Below are positions 48,056 to 60,420 of a DNA stretch of 64,000 nt, one piece after another; positions within the stretch are counted from its first letter, which is position 1, and the number at the start of each line of letters is the position of its first letter. The notes under the pieces are model-generated. The model was not told where the DNA came from, did no database searches, and saw nothing but the letters and a program-made list of their open reading frames with translations. Position numbers and translations under genes: made by a program. The stretch covers positions 1,676,230 to 1,740,229 of the forward strand of contig WARS01000007.1 of the NCBI GenBank assembly GCA_008933995.1, in the 5' to 3' direction. This stretch comes from Datnioides undecimradiatus (taxonomy: Eukaryota > Chordata > Actinopteri > Lobotiformes > Datnioididae).

Positions 48056-49769
48056 GAATACAAAAATGGGGCATAGAGTAAAGGTTTATGGCAGCTCCAT
48101 CAAACACAACTGACAATGCCAAGCTGGCGAGGGATCATGTCATTGTCCCTGCACCAGCATCTCTTGGTTACACTACCTTTGTGGAGCACAGTGGCATCCA
48201 CGGGGGGGATAACATGACTTTCCATATTCAGATATGAAACGATTAATGGGACTGTTCCAGCCCAACATTCAAGACCTCTTAACCCCAACACTGCCAAATG
48301 CTCTCTTTAGGGTGAACAGGCACAAGGTGGAAAAGGCATGTGAAAGCAAAAGTTTTCTGACACTGTTGGACGTCCCAGCTAAAAATGACTGGAGTCCCAG
48401 TGACTCTGCTCAAACAAATGAAAAACTACTTTAGAAACGCAATTGGCTGAGTTGATTGGTCATATCATATGTTAAAGACACATAAAAGAAAAATAAACAT
48501 TAGCCATTGACTATGTTTACATGCACTACATGCAATACATAATCTGTTAACATGGTTGTTAACGGGCATCAGATGTACATGTAGCAAACCCAACAATGCA
48601 GTTTCTTTGCCTTTTGTAAGGTTGTGGCTGGCCGACGCTATGTGTTTCTCTTGCTTACAAGTTTCGTGTATGTATTTATATGTATGTTACACCCACAGCA
48701 CCTTTTGGAATGATTGTTGGTAGCTTTTGGTGGGTTTGGAATGTTTCCGGATTCACTCTGGTCAGACCATTCTGAGAAAGTTGCCTTTTGTAATTGAGAC
48801 TCTGTGGTAGGTTTCAAAGTGCCTATTTATAAAAAAGGAATTACATGGTTTGGACAAAAGAAGCCAGTGGAGCAGTTTGCACCTGGGCCTAATGATCTTG
48901 CTCTACAACTAATTCTTGCTACAAGATGGCAAAATCATTACACTGCAACTGTGACCAACCACAGATATTGACCAGCTAACATGATGGCATGCAGAGAAGA
49001 AGAACCCTTGTACCCTGGGCCCTCACTGTAGGGTTTCTCCAGACTCAATACAGCACAATACAGGACAGCCAGCATAGCCTCATTCTGACCATCACAGGAT
49101 CCTGTTGGCTTACAAGAAGACCAGGAAGGCAAAGCTGAACTGTCAAATAGAACAAAGCCGAAGCAGAACAATGGCCAGAAACATAGGTTTTGACAAAAAC
49201 GTCCAGGGAGATCACCTGCAAACACGACAAAATAATTAGCTTAGGCTAATTTATAAATTACCTTTGGCTGGCATGTAACTGTTGGGCTTACCATCAAGCA
49301 AACTATAAAAGTGTTAAAATCCTTTTCACAATTGAAGTGTGAAATCATGATTCAACACTTCAGAGGACTGATCTTGGAATGTGTAATACACAGTGATATT
49401 CTGTGCCAGCAAAAGTCTGGCATGGCTTTACTGGTTATTTCTGAATAGAGAGAGATGAAGCAACAGTTAAATCCCAAGGTATGTTTTAATTGTAAAAACC
49501 AAGCAACAGCACTTGGTACTATTAACAACCAGGTTAGCGCAAACCATGCAACCCCAGTTCTTCTGCAGAAATTCCTTGAATAAATAAAAAAAAAATTAAA
49601 TATGTGCTGCAGAGAATTAGATATATAAAGAACTGTTTCAGGAAAGAATAAATAGATAATACTGATAAATAAATAATATAACATAAAAATATGAGAAAAT
49701 TTCCTAATAATTACAAAGGTAAACTCAAATGCATTACATATTGTTAAGTTTACTGAGCACTGAATAGCA

Positions 49770-50460
49770 GCAAGGCTTTTGAATAAAACTGAATTCTAAA
49801 CCAAGATTTAGTCAAGGTATCATGGTAGAGGAAGACCATTCCAGAAGGCTATTCAGTGGAGTGGGGTACCATTATATGTATTTGTCTTTTTAATGGATTT
49901 TAGCATGCTGACAAGTTTTGAGCATAGACTTTTGAGTATTGACCAAAAAGTACTGGAACACTTCTGGAGGCTAAAGTGCTGAAATAATAGCATCAACCTT
50001 TCCTTGTTTTAGGCTGATACCCGAATGCTGCATTTTGTAGCTGGAACTCCTAGTCCTTTTACTGTGAAAGAAGTACAGCTATCAGTTTTGTTCAGAGATA
50101 ACTCTCTCGCCATTCAGATTAACATATTTTAGGTGACAGAAATATAAGCATTTTTTAGTAGAGAACTTTAATATACTTGAAAAATTACCAGGGAATGTCT
50201 GGAAACTGTGATCACAGTGTTTATGGTTATAAAGATTCATGAGGTTTGGTGAAATCCAGTATTTAATTTTAACCAGACAATTCTGATATGTGTCTTAGAC
50301 ATCAGACTTAGACAGATTTAAAGTTAAAGCTGGGTGTCATCAGCATAAGTGTGGACAGAGAAAGGCTAACCCCTAATTGTAAGCACCTATAGGAACACAG
50401 AGATAATTAGGGGTCCCAGAGTGGGGCCTTGGGGATCACCATAATTCGAAAATGTTGAAC
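49770..50460 (+). repeat. Unclassified teleost interspersed repeat
   Basis: Contains phrases I associate with a common fish repeat: AGGAAGACCATTCCAGAAGG, CTGGGTGTCATCAGCATAAG and GGGGCCTTGGGGATCACCAT in this order. No coding capacity. Boundaries are approximate. Confidence 0.45.
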
Positions 50461-53400
50461 TTTGCTTTATTTAAAAACTATTTATCTACATGTAAGAGTG
50501 AAAAAGTGGGCAGTTTCCCCAAACATAAGACGCAGTGTCATACAAGAAGTTGTTGAATCAATGAATAAATGCAATGCAAATTGACAATATGAGCCCTTTT
50601 CATGTAAGTGACATGCGAGTGTAATGTTAAAGGCTGAACACCGCAAATGAGATATTAAGGATTATCATGTTAGTTCAGGATCCAATAGCAAGACTTTCGA
50701 GTGTGGCCTCTTTCTCTTTGTGTAATAATTTATTCATGAAGTCTGTCAGGATAGAAAAGTCCTTCAAAAGACTCTCTTTTTAAATCTGCATTTTTCTATA
50801 ACTACTTTTTTTTTCTTTTTTGGATTGTTTTTGGATCTGTGGAGAATATCTTTCTCGACTTTTCCTGCTTGTATGCGAGGTGTGCCAGGAGGGGAGTGTT
50901 TCTTTGAAGAGCGTTACAGTAAGAACTATGGACCAACTAAGTTCTGATCTAGTTCCAGTTAAAAATTCTAATTTATTAAGGTGATGACTTACTGCATAAG
51001 GTTAAACATCAACAAACTGTCATGTTTAATGTTTTATATTATTTATATGTATATATATATTTTTGATTAATCAATTAATCTGAACTAAAAAATGCTTACA
51101 ATAAACAACCATGAAAAATTTCACTAAACCTCTTGAGCGTAGATTTTCATGTTGACACACGAGTCTTGGCATTACAGTTACACTGCTGCACTCAAATGTC
51201 TCTGACAGCATTGAAAAAGGCCCAAAAACTGTCCTGAATTTTTGATGTATAATAATGGAAACTTTTAGTGACTAAGAGAATGCACTGATTTCTCTTCGAA
51301 GTAATTAAAACGTCCAACCAACTAGATCGAAGCTCATAACTCTGAAATGAAGAGGATTTATCTTTCATTCTAACTGGTCTACCACCTCCATCTTTTCTCA
51401 AGGTCTCTATCCTCTGAAGCTTTTTACTAATAAACACTCAAAAACGCAATAAAGCCTGGAACAGAAAAAGGATGAAAAAGCAGGGAGAGGGGGATTGGGC
51501 TAAATCTCTGAGGGAGCCATGAAGACAGACAGAGAAACAGGAAGAAAGAAGATGAAACAATGAGTCTGGCTTGAAGACTGGAAAGAGTGTTTTGACCTTA
51601 AAGTTATGTACTTTAACACATTGTCTTAATGTGATGTTGAAAATACACCCAAAGGTCAAACAGTTACAGTATACTGTGCACGAGGCTGAAGTAGTAGCGT
51701 AACTCCCCTGAAGCCTTGTGGGACAGCGGTTTCAAGCCAACTCATTTTCAAAAAAAGCCCACTGCAGAGTGATTTTTGTTGCAGAGTCTTTGTGTCACTC
51801 AAGGTGGAAGGCACAAACAAAAGAAAAGTGTGAAATATATCCATGCAAGTTTTATTTTAAAGTACTAAAACAGTGTTCGGCATCTTTGTCGATACCTACA
51901 TGTGTACCAAAAGACTATGTCAATTTGGTGCCCCCAAGGACCCCGCAACCAAAGGCCCTGTGCTGCCGATCATTTATCATTCTGGCTGCTATCTTTTCTT
52001 TCTATTGTTCCAGTCTCTCTCTCTCTCCACATGTAATGCTATCTCGGACCTCTTAATCAAGTTACCAATCACAGCTGTTTATGCCCCTGGGAGAACAGAG
52101 TCTTGACGATTGTCAGGACACATTGTTCCACCGGTGAAGAAGAGGAGATGAAGAGATTAGGAGGTTGCACTCACGCCGAAACTGGGACCTCTGAATAGAC
52201 AGAGAGATAAAGGGGAAAAGAGGAGATGCAGAACGACAGTGTAGTGTGAATGAGAAAATGTCAAAGCCTGGTCAGGCAGCCACCGTTGTCTACAATCTCA
52301 AGTGGACGCTCCCCTGATAGCACCTGTTGATCTCTCGTGTTATTTTAGAAGCATCATTTTGACTTTCAGCAACCCCCTCGGCGCTCCCTGAAGTGACTCA
52401 TTAACATATTTCACTTGATCAACAGCTTTAGGACAGCGGTATGCCAACGAAATGGATTGAAACTCATTTAGTTCCTTCTTCCCAAACACTCCTTTTAATT
52501 GTAGAGGACCGATGGCAATGTGGTTATTGGGGTTTTTGTTCAGGCAGGATACCGGTACTGCAGAGATTGTTATTGATAGCGTTAAAAAGTCTTTGTTGCT
52601 GTCGCTCTGTGTTTGTGTCACTTGTCACAACATCTTGGGCTTGTCTTATCTTTGCAATATCTGGCTTCACACAAACAAACAGTATCAATCATGGTAAACT
52701 GGTCCCGTGAAGGTAGCAATCAATTTGCTGCCAACCCTGGCTTTTCCAATTCAGCTATGAGCACAATGGGATGGGACCTGTGACAAATTGACTATTACAT
52801 GCCACATAGACAGATCTACAGTGAAGATATGAACTGCTGCAAGCCAGAGAAAACAAGGTTGCTCTAATATCGACATGGAGGCAAGTTAAGACTCAGAAAT
52901 ATTTTAAAATTATGCAAAGTTGTTAAAATATGCTGAAATAGAAATACATTTTCTGCTGTTTAATGTGCAAGTGTGACTGTTTTTTTAGTATTTGAACAAA
53001 GATTCCATATGCAAAGTCAGATCTGTTATTAGGAAACATATTTTAGGTGTTTCAAGAGTCTTTAAACTCTTAAAAGACAACATTCTGCAGGCAGAATGAA
53101 TTAAAAGGCAGGATATGCAGAGTGCAACAGGTATTTATGAGTAATAAAACCAGTCTCTTACATACACTGTTAGAAGACCTATGCAGGAGCTAGAACATGT
53201 CATAAATCATTAGCCATCTTTAAATAGTAACTCAGAGACGTTGCAGGCAGAGACATTAATTCACACCAAATGAAAGCATAAGACCATTCCGGATTCTTAA
53301 AACAGTCCATTAATCCTCCCATAAATCCTTTTAACATATTATGATTGACTGAGTGATCCATTCAGCATGCAGCGTAATTTCTTTTTTCAATTATAGGGCC

Positions 53401-56400
53401 AAGCAAGTCTCAACATTACATTTTCCCCTCGTGTTCGCAAACAAAAAGATGCACTTGACAACAGCAGTTTCATGCTCAGCAGCCGCGCGCCAGCGTGACC
53501 TTTCTGCCCTTTTGTCACGCTCGAACATAATCGCGCGGCAGCAAAGTGGCTACGCAGAAATGTCAAGAAGGTGCATTAATAATGAAGCAATACAATTTAC
53601 GCGCTGGCAAATAAACACTGCAACAGGATGGGATTTGAATTTATGAATAGGATTCTAAAGCCTCTCGAAAAAAACGTCAAAAATTAACCTACTGCGCAAG
53701 CGTGGCCCACAAAACCGGACAACTGTAAGTGTCGGCGGCAAAACGGAGAGAAGAGCTCAGACTTTGTGATCTCTCGTTGACTGTTGACTTGTTTTTGTTC
53801 TTATCTAACGGAAACGTTTGCTGTGGCTGTGAACTCTGAAACCAAATCTGCCAGAATATGATGTTTCTTGCAAGCAACACGTTGAGTCTATATGACCCAC
53901 AGCACCAAGATCATTGATCACATTATTGTTTCATCAACAGCTTAAAAATAAATGCATGCATCTTGCGACTGGCTATTCTGATTACAATTTTTTAAAGCTA
54001 CATTTTCAGGGTGTGAGCTGTGCTACTTTGGTGCAGGTGAAAAACAGATGGATGATCACAGTGGAGGTGTGAAAATGCCAATTTGCATATTCAGCTAGCT
54101 CGGTACAGACATGGCCTAAAGGGCGCAATTCACTGCAAGTGAACGTGCATTGTGGGAAAGCCCGGGAAACACCTCGACAACACTGTACGTCTCTACACAA
54201 ATAAACACATACATGCTAAAATGCACATATAAATATAATATACATAATAACAAAAAACCCTCTTCCAGGCACAGGGCTCAGGACTTAGGAGTGTTAAGTA
54301 AAGGTTGCATCTTGAACCCAGTCGTCAGTGTCCACACAGTTCATTTGCCGCTGAAACTGATCCGCTCCCCTGCTGAAAAGTGGGAGGCAATTATTCAGAC
54401 TAATTTAATGGTATTTCACCGCAGCAGATTCCAATTTGTGTAGAGAATGCACCTGAGCGGAGAGAGTGGAGGGAAGTTTAATAAAGCCTCGCGATGCACC
54501 TCCACTGATATGACTGTGTAATGACAGGCTGGTGTGTATTTAATAACAGGCGTTGCAGGAATAAAGGGGAGGCAGAGGGATGAAGGCGGGACCGAGAAGG
54601 AAATTAAATTCAGACGCAGTGACTTGTGCTGAGTCGAATTCTTATTCCGCAGTGCTGATTCTCTCTTCGTATCGATAATGGGCTGTGTGATGTTCATTTA
54701 AGCTAGGTGATCGTTTTTGTCTTTCTTTTTTTTTTTTTTTTTTGTAATGTTAATTTGAAAACCAGTAATGGAATTTTCTGTTATGTTGATTTCAGACGCC
54801 GTTCTGCTCCGGCATTGGAGCCATTTGCTATTTGATCCCGCTCTGTGTGACAGCAATTATCGGCAGTAAATCTTTAAAGCGCTGAGTAAGTGTGATACTG
54901 TAGTGGCCCCCGAAGGCTCTGCTGAATGTATTCATGAGGTGGCCGGGGTGCTTGGTTATTCAGAATGTACACATTTTAAACAGTTGCTCTTGTTTGTTTT
55001 TCTCTTTGTTCCCTTAAGGAGCGAGTCAGCGGAGATGTAATTGAAACCAGAAAAGGATGTCACCCATTGTAAATATTTGAATTATTTATTAACAATGAAC
55101 TGAAGTGAGCGCTGATGAGAGTTCAGTTACATCTAAAGTGTGAGGAGGAGGAGTTGGTGGTGTTGGTTAGGTTTGTGGTGGGGGCGTCACACGGCGAGCG
55201 GGCAAACAAAGAGAATAAATATGAAGAAATACATATGAGCGAGATGGAGTGGGTGGGAAGACAGAGAAAGAGCAGGAGTAAAGGGAGTTGAGATTAGGTT
55301 TCAATATTGAATTAAACAAATCTGTGTGGGCCTTAATTATGTTGCTTTTTCCATTGGCACTGGGGAAAACAGCTGAATAATTAATAGGAATCTAAATGTG
55401 AGGGGGCTTTCCAATAATATTCTCTGGCCCTTTTTTAGATGTTACACTCTGAGGCAGAGTGTTAAAGGTGCGTTGTTACAGACTCTGAGTATCCCAGACC
55501 TTTTCCGAAGCGCTGCAGGGACCAGTTTTGCAGTTGCGGTTTAACGAATAATAATGTCTCTCTGTTTTCTCCGTGAGGGTGGTGGATTTTCAACAAATTA
55601 TTTGACTTAGCTCCCGAGAGAAATCACCAAAATACAATTCATAAATTCAGCAGAGGAGGTGTCGCTTTTGATTTGCCTGTGAGTGTGTGTGTTTATGCGT
55701 GTTATAAGTGTCGGGGGTTCAGTGTCTCGCTGCAGAATTGGCCATTTTCTGTTGATTGTGCGGCTTCATTCACAGAGCGACTGAGTGACAGGACCGGCTG
55801 GGAACCAGTGACACTGTGTGTGAGAAATGACTTGTAATAGGCTATTACTGCACAAGAAGTCCTCATCTCCAGCAGTCTGCCGCTGGGATCTTCACCACCA
55901 CCGGAGAGAAGACAACACAGGGAGGGAGAGAGAGAGAGAGTGATTGAGAGTGATTGACTGGCAGGAAGAGGTAAAGAAGGAGGAAATCAAAGGTGGTCAG
56001 AAAGGCGTCAGAGGGATGATTTAGAGTTCGACAAATCAAACCAAGGAGGAAATAAATCTTTTGGATTCGTATGACGTTTGTTTTAAAGGCACAACCTGTG
56101 ATTCCCAATGTCAACCCACAAGACTAGGCTCTGCTGATTTGGAAGCTTAAAATAAACTCCAGCATTCAGTCGACAAAGAGAGAAATATTGGTAACTAGCC
56201 TCAGTATTTAATATGGCTGTGCAAAGAGGCAATGATACTACTACTACTAATAATAATAATAATATTACAGCTGAGCATTGGAATAATTTTGTCAGGATAC
56301 TTTTAGCTTTTCAAACAGGGAAGCAGAAGCGCGCACCTTACCGAAGAGATTTGTTAGATATACCCTCTGCACTCTCCAGCAAGGGAGTCTTAACGAGGAC

Positions 56401-58336
56401 ATAAATATCATAGACCTCTGATCAGTGGCTATGAAAGGCGCTTTGTTGGGCCAATAAGACTGCGTTAGGGTTCAGTTTCTGATGATATGTTTTTATAAAG
56501 TCGGGTCGTAACTTTGCTCGCGCAGTAAATGTGTCTGAGCGGCCTGCTGCTGTGTCTGTGCATCACTGATTAATTCACTTTGCAGAGGAACCCTGCTGAA
56601 TCAACAATTCTCCCCTCAACACTCCATGCTGTTCTTATAGATGTTGACTTTAAGACCTACAGAGGACTAAATGAGGTTGTTTCAGAGATGTATTTGACGT
56701 GTCCCTTCTGAGGGCGCTGATAATAGTCACACTCATGTCTCTAAGATGGAAGGAAACAGGGCTGTTATCGTAAATACCGCTCCAATCACAAAGGCAAAAC
56801 AATTCTGTCACACTGTCTTCACCTCAGAGTGTCACATCACTTGTCCAGCCCCGTTTGACACCGCAAAAGATTAAATGACTACTTACTTTCAATCCTGACA
56901 CCCGCCACCTCTTGGATTGAGCCATTATTAAGCTGAGGTCTAGTCTGGGGAGTCTCTCCTCAAGTGGTTTTAACAGTCGTTTGAATGAAGGTGGTTCACA
57001 TTTCACAGGGTTCACAGAGATCAAACTGTGTATGAGAGCAAAACGCTTTACCTTTTAGAGAGCTTCAGTCTGTGCAGGCTGCTGCGGAAGCACATTTGCT
57101 ATCAGGGGCTACATAATACAGGGTTTTTATGACAGAAGCACGTTGGCTGGGCACATTTACCGCATGTGGAATTAGAGAGCTGTGAAAAGGGACAGGAAGG
57201 CCAGGCCACAGAGGGCGCATGCTTGTTCAAGTTAACTGAGGACCAAAGAATGAAGGGAGCAATGGGTTGTTTGGCGAGTGTAAATATTTTATACTCAAAC
57301 TGATTACTTCCAAGCAACACTGAAGTGTTTGGATTCTTCTTAGATGTTTCATATTAGTTCTCCTCAAGTGATCATTAACAGGGTCACTGCTCAACAATTC
57401 TGGCTCAAGGTTTATATCCTGTTTTCTTCCCATTCTTCATGCCTTCTTCTCTGCTGTACTAAATAAACTTAAAAATGCATTTAAAAAGCTACTTATTGAA
57501 ACCTAACGATGGCAGAAAACCTAGTGATCGATAGGCATATTAAAAGTGTATATTGTATTTTTTATTCCAAGTCTATTTTCTAACTTCATTATATTGGATT
57601 TAAATAAAACACAAACAAACAAACAAACAAACAAAAATCCATTCCGAGTAAAGTATATTTTCCCAGGCATTCTTTTTAGCGATGCTAATTTACAAACACC
57701 AACATGGTGAACTGAACACTGAGCAAACTAACATTATACCTTCCTGCCACCAGTGTGTTAACTTTTCACACTCTCGACTAGCATGCAACTGCACAGAGAA
57801 ACAAATTCAACACTGATAACACCATGGCGTAAAATGAGGACACCATTTAACCATCAGATCAGTAATAGGTTAGAAATGAACACAAATGTACTTCACTGTA
57901 ACTTGTTCCTGTGCATCTTGCTTGTACTCTCAGTCAGTGGCTCTCACTTTGCAGCAGCACAGCGATCATCTCTTCTTGCGCTGTGCACACACAGGCAGGA
58001 GTGATGATAAGTTGCCATGGTTACAGGGATGCTCTGCGTCCCCAGTGGCCTGAAACTTTCTTATGGTTCCCATAAACAGGTTTCTAGGTTAGTATGACTA
58101 TAACTACTCTATTGCCTGAACTGAACTGTCACGTCAGATATGAGGATGCCTTGTTACCACTGGTGAAAACACTTCAGTATATATGTTAAATAATGCGTTT
58201 GTGTACACACAACAGAATCTGAACATCAGGATTATTTTTATTCAAAGCCCAAGCACACAGCGTGTGAGGCATATCCGACAGACACACACCCACACACACA
58301 CATTTCTCCAAGATCAAAAAACCTTTCATGCATATA
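50461..58336. other. Gene-free interval, 7.9 kb, with candidate regulatory stretches
   Basis: No exon recognised. Contains an 18-base T run (54726-54743), (CAAA)n at about 57,610-57,636 and a GA-rich tract at 55,920-55,942. AT-rich segments at 54,380-54,700 and 55,290-55,440 carry several TTAATTA/TAATTAAT cores and look like conserved non-coding DNA, but this is an impression from composition only. Confidence 0.45.
57610..57636. repeat. (CAAA)n simple repeat
   Basis: About six CAAA units in an AT-rich stretch. Confidence 0.9.
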
Positions 58337-58600
58337 TGTCATGTCTTTTCCCCAAAGTTAAGTGTTTTGTTCCCTAGTGTTTCATGGTTTTTGTGCTTCC
58401 TGTTCTGTTACACACCTCTTGTCTCATTTCAGATCCTCCATTCCTGACCCTCCTGTGTTTCTGTCCTGTGGATTACCTGACTCCGCCCTGATATGTTGCA
58501 CCTATGTCTCAGTGTCTCCCCAGTTGTAGTAAATATATTGTGCCACCCAGTTTGTCTTCGTCCCTTAAGGCAAATGTACCAGCAATTCTCCTCGTGTGAA

Positions 58601-58603
<3 letters not shown>

Positions 58604-58650
<47 letters not shown>
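58604..58650. repeat. (CA)23 microsatellite
   Basis: The longest dinucleotide run in the window, lying within the fossil LTR element. Confidence 0.97.
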
Positions 58651-58652
<2 letters not shown>

Positions 58653-60070
58653 GCGCACACACACATCCCACAGTCTCCTTCTTGGGGTTGATTATCTCTT
58701 AAGGACGAGTGGAGATGGATCTGGGGGAGGTTAGTGTGATTGCAGAATGGCCAACTCTCTCCTCAAGAAAGGTGGTTCAGAGATTTTGGGGGTTTGCTAA
58801 GTTCTGTTACAAACTTATCAGAAATTTCAGTTCAGTTGCTTCAGCGTTGCATGTACTAATGTCTCCAAAGGTCCCACTTTGTTGGAGTCTCCACGCAGAG
58901 GTTGCATTCGCCTCAAGAGACAGTTTTCCTCAGCCCGCATTCTCACTATTTTGGACCCAGACCATCAATTCATTGTGGAGGTGGAGGCCTTGAATGTAAG
59001 GATGAGGGCGGTGCTTTCCCAAAAGTCCCAGAAAGATGGGTGAATTTATCCATGTGTCTACCATTCCTTGTGTGCACAGATCATAAGAATCTGGTGGCAT
59101 AAGCTGCCAGCCTGCTGAATGCCAGGCAAGCCAGGTGGGCTCTTTCACCCGGGTTCCAAGAATCTCAAACCTGACTCCCTCTCCAGACTCCTCTTCTCCC
59201 ACAGATTCCTCTCCTATCCTTCCTCCTTCTTGTGTAGGTAGTGCAGTGACTTGGGGGTTAGAGGAGCCAGTTAATTCTGCTAATGCTTCTGTTAATGCCT
59301 CTGTCCTGGACAGTTGTCTGCCGAACAGCCCATTTGTCCTTGACCACCCTCATTCTCAGGTTGTTCATTGGACTCTCTCCTTCTCTGTTCTCCTGCCATC
59401 TGCAGGTTAAGAGGACCCTCTTTGTGGTAAAATAGTGGTTCTGGTGGTCCTCAGTGGGGAAGAATGTGTTGGAATACATCACAGCTTTCCCTGTCTGTGC
59501 CCGTAATAAGACCTCTTGTTGTCCTGCATTTGGTCTGCTATACCCCCTACCTGTGCCACTGTGATCCTGGACGGACATATTTGCCAACTTTGTCTCGAGA
59601 CTTCCACTCTCAGAAGGTAACACCACCATCCTCACTGTAGTTGACAGATTTTCTAAGATAGCTCATTTTATTTTTCTGCCTAAGCTGCCCTCAGCCAATA
59701 AAACAGTGAGGCATTGTTGCAACATGTCTTCCAGCAGACCTGGACCAGGGCCAGGAGAGCCCTTCTCCAAAGCTCTAAAAGGTGGCAGCAGATAGGTGAT
59801 GATCAGCAGCCTATTGGAGTAGCCAGAAGGTCAGGTTGTCCACTCGGGATCTTCCGCTAAGAGTTGGGTCAAAGAATTTAGTACCCAATTAGTACCCCCC
59901 CAGTTGATCAATGAGATTTTGGGTATTTGGTGGACTGGGAGGGGTATGGTCCAGAAGAACGTTCACGGGTTTCTTCCTGACGCATTATGGACCTGGACTT
60001 CATTTGTTATTTCTATTGGTAACATCCGGAGAGTCTGGGGCTGTCTGGAGTCAACCCTGGAGGGGGGTAC

Positions 60071-60415
60071 TGTCATGTCTCGTCCCTTAACTTAAGTGTC
60101 TTGTTCCCAGGTGCTTCATGCGTTTTGTGCTCCTTGTTCTGTTATCAATGTGTTGCACATTGTCTCCCCAGTTGTAGTGTATATATTGTGTTCTTCCCCT
60201 CCCTTCCGTGCCATTTTGTCTTCATTTCTTGCAGCAAGCGTACCAGCAGTTCTCTTTGTGTGTACTTTCAGATTTTTGACCTGCCTTTTTGCCTGCCCAT
60301 GACTGCTCATGTAGCAACCTCTGCTAATAAAAGGACTCTGCTTCTGCTCCTCTGTGATTCTATTTCTGCTTTTGGGTCTTGGTCCGAGTTCTGGCCTTGA
60401 TAATAAAGAGTTTTA
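60071..60415 (+). repeat. 3' LTR of the fossil Ty3/Gypsy element
   Basis: Begins directly after the polypurine tract with TGTCATGTCTCGTCCC and shares long stretches with 58337-58600, for example GTTGTAGT followed by a TATATTGTG stretch. An AATAAA signal lies near 60,402. The exact right end was not fixed because the other LTR is not whole. Confidence 0.75.
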
Positions 60416-60420
60416 CCTCA

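Larger units (their letters stand above)
58337..60420 (+). mobile_element. Fossil Ty3/Gypsy LTR retrotransposon (broken, incomplete)
   Basis: Two related end repeats start TGTCATGTCT at 58337 and 60071. Between them the plus strand shows, in the family's order, a C-terminal reverse transcriptase part (about 58,668-58,860), RNase H (about 58,950-59,200, with PGSKNLKPDSL near its end) and an integrase core segment (about 59,625-59,740). A polypurine tract (GGAGGGGGGTAC) directly precedes the second LTR. Gag and protease are not recognisable. The element is broken in many places. The LTRs differ visibly in substitutions and length, so the insertion is old. The right edge is approximate. Confidence 0.85.
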
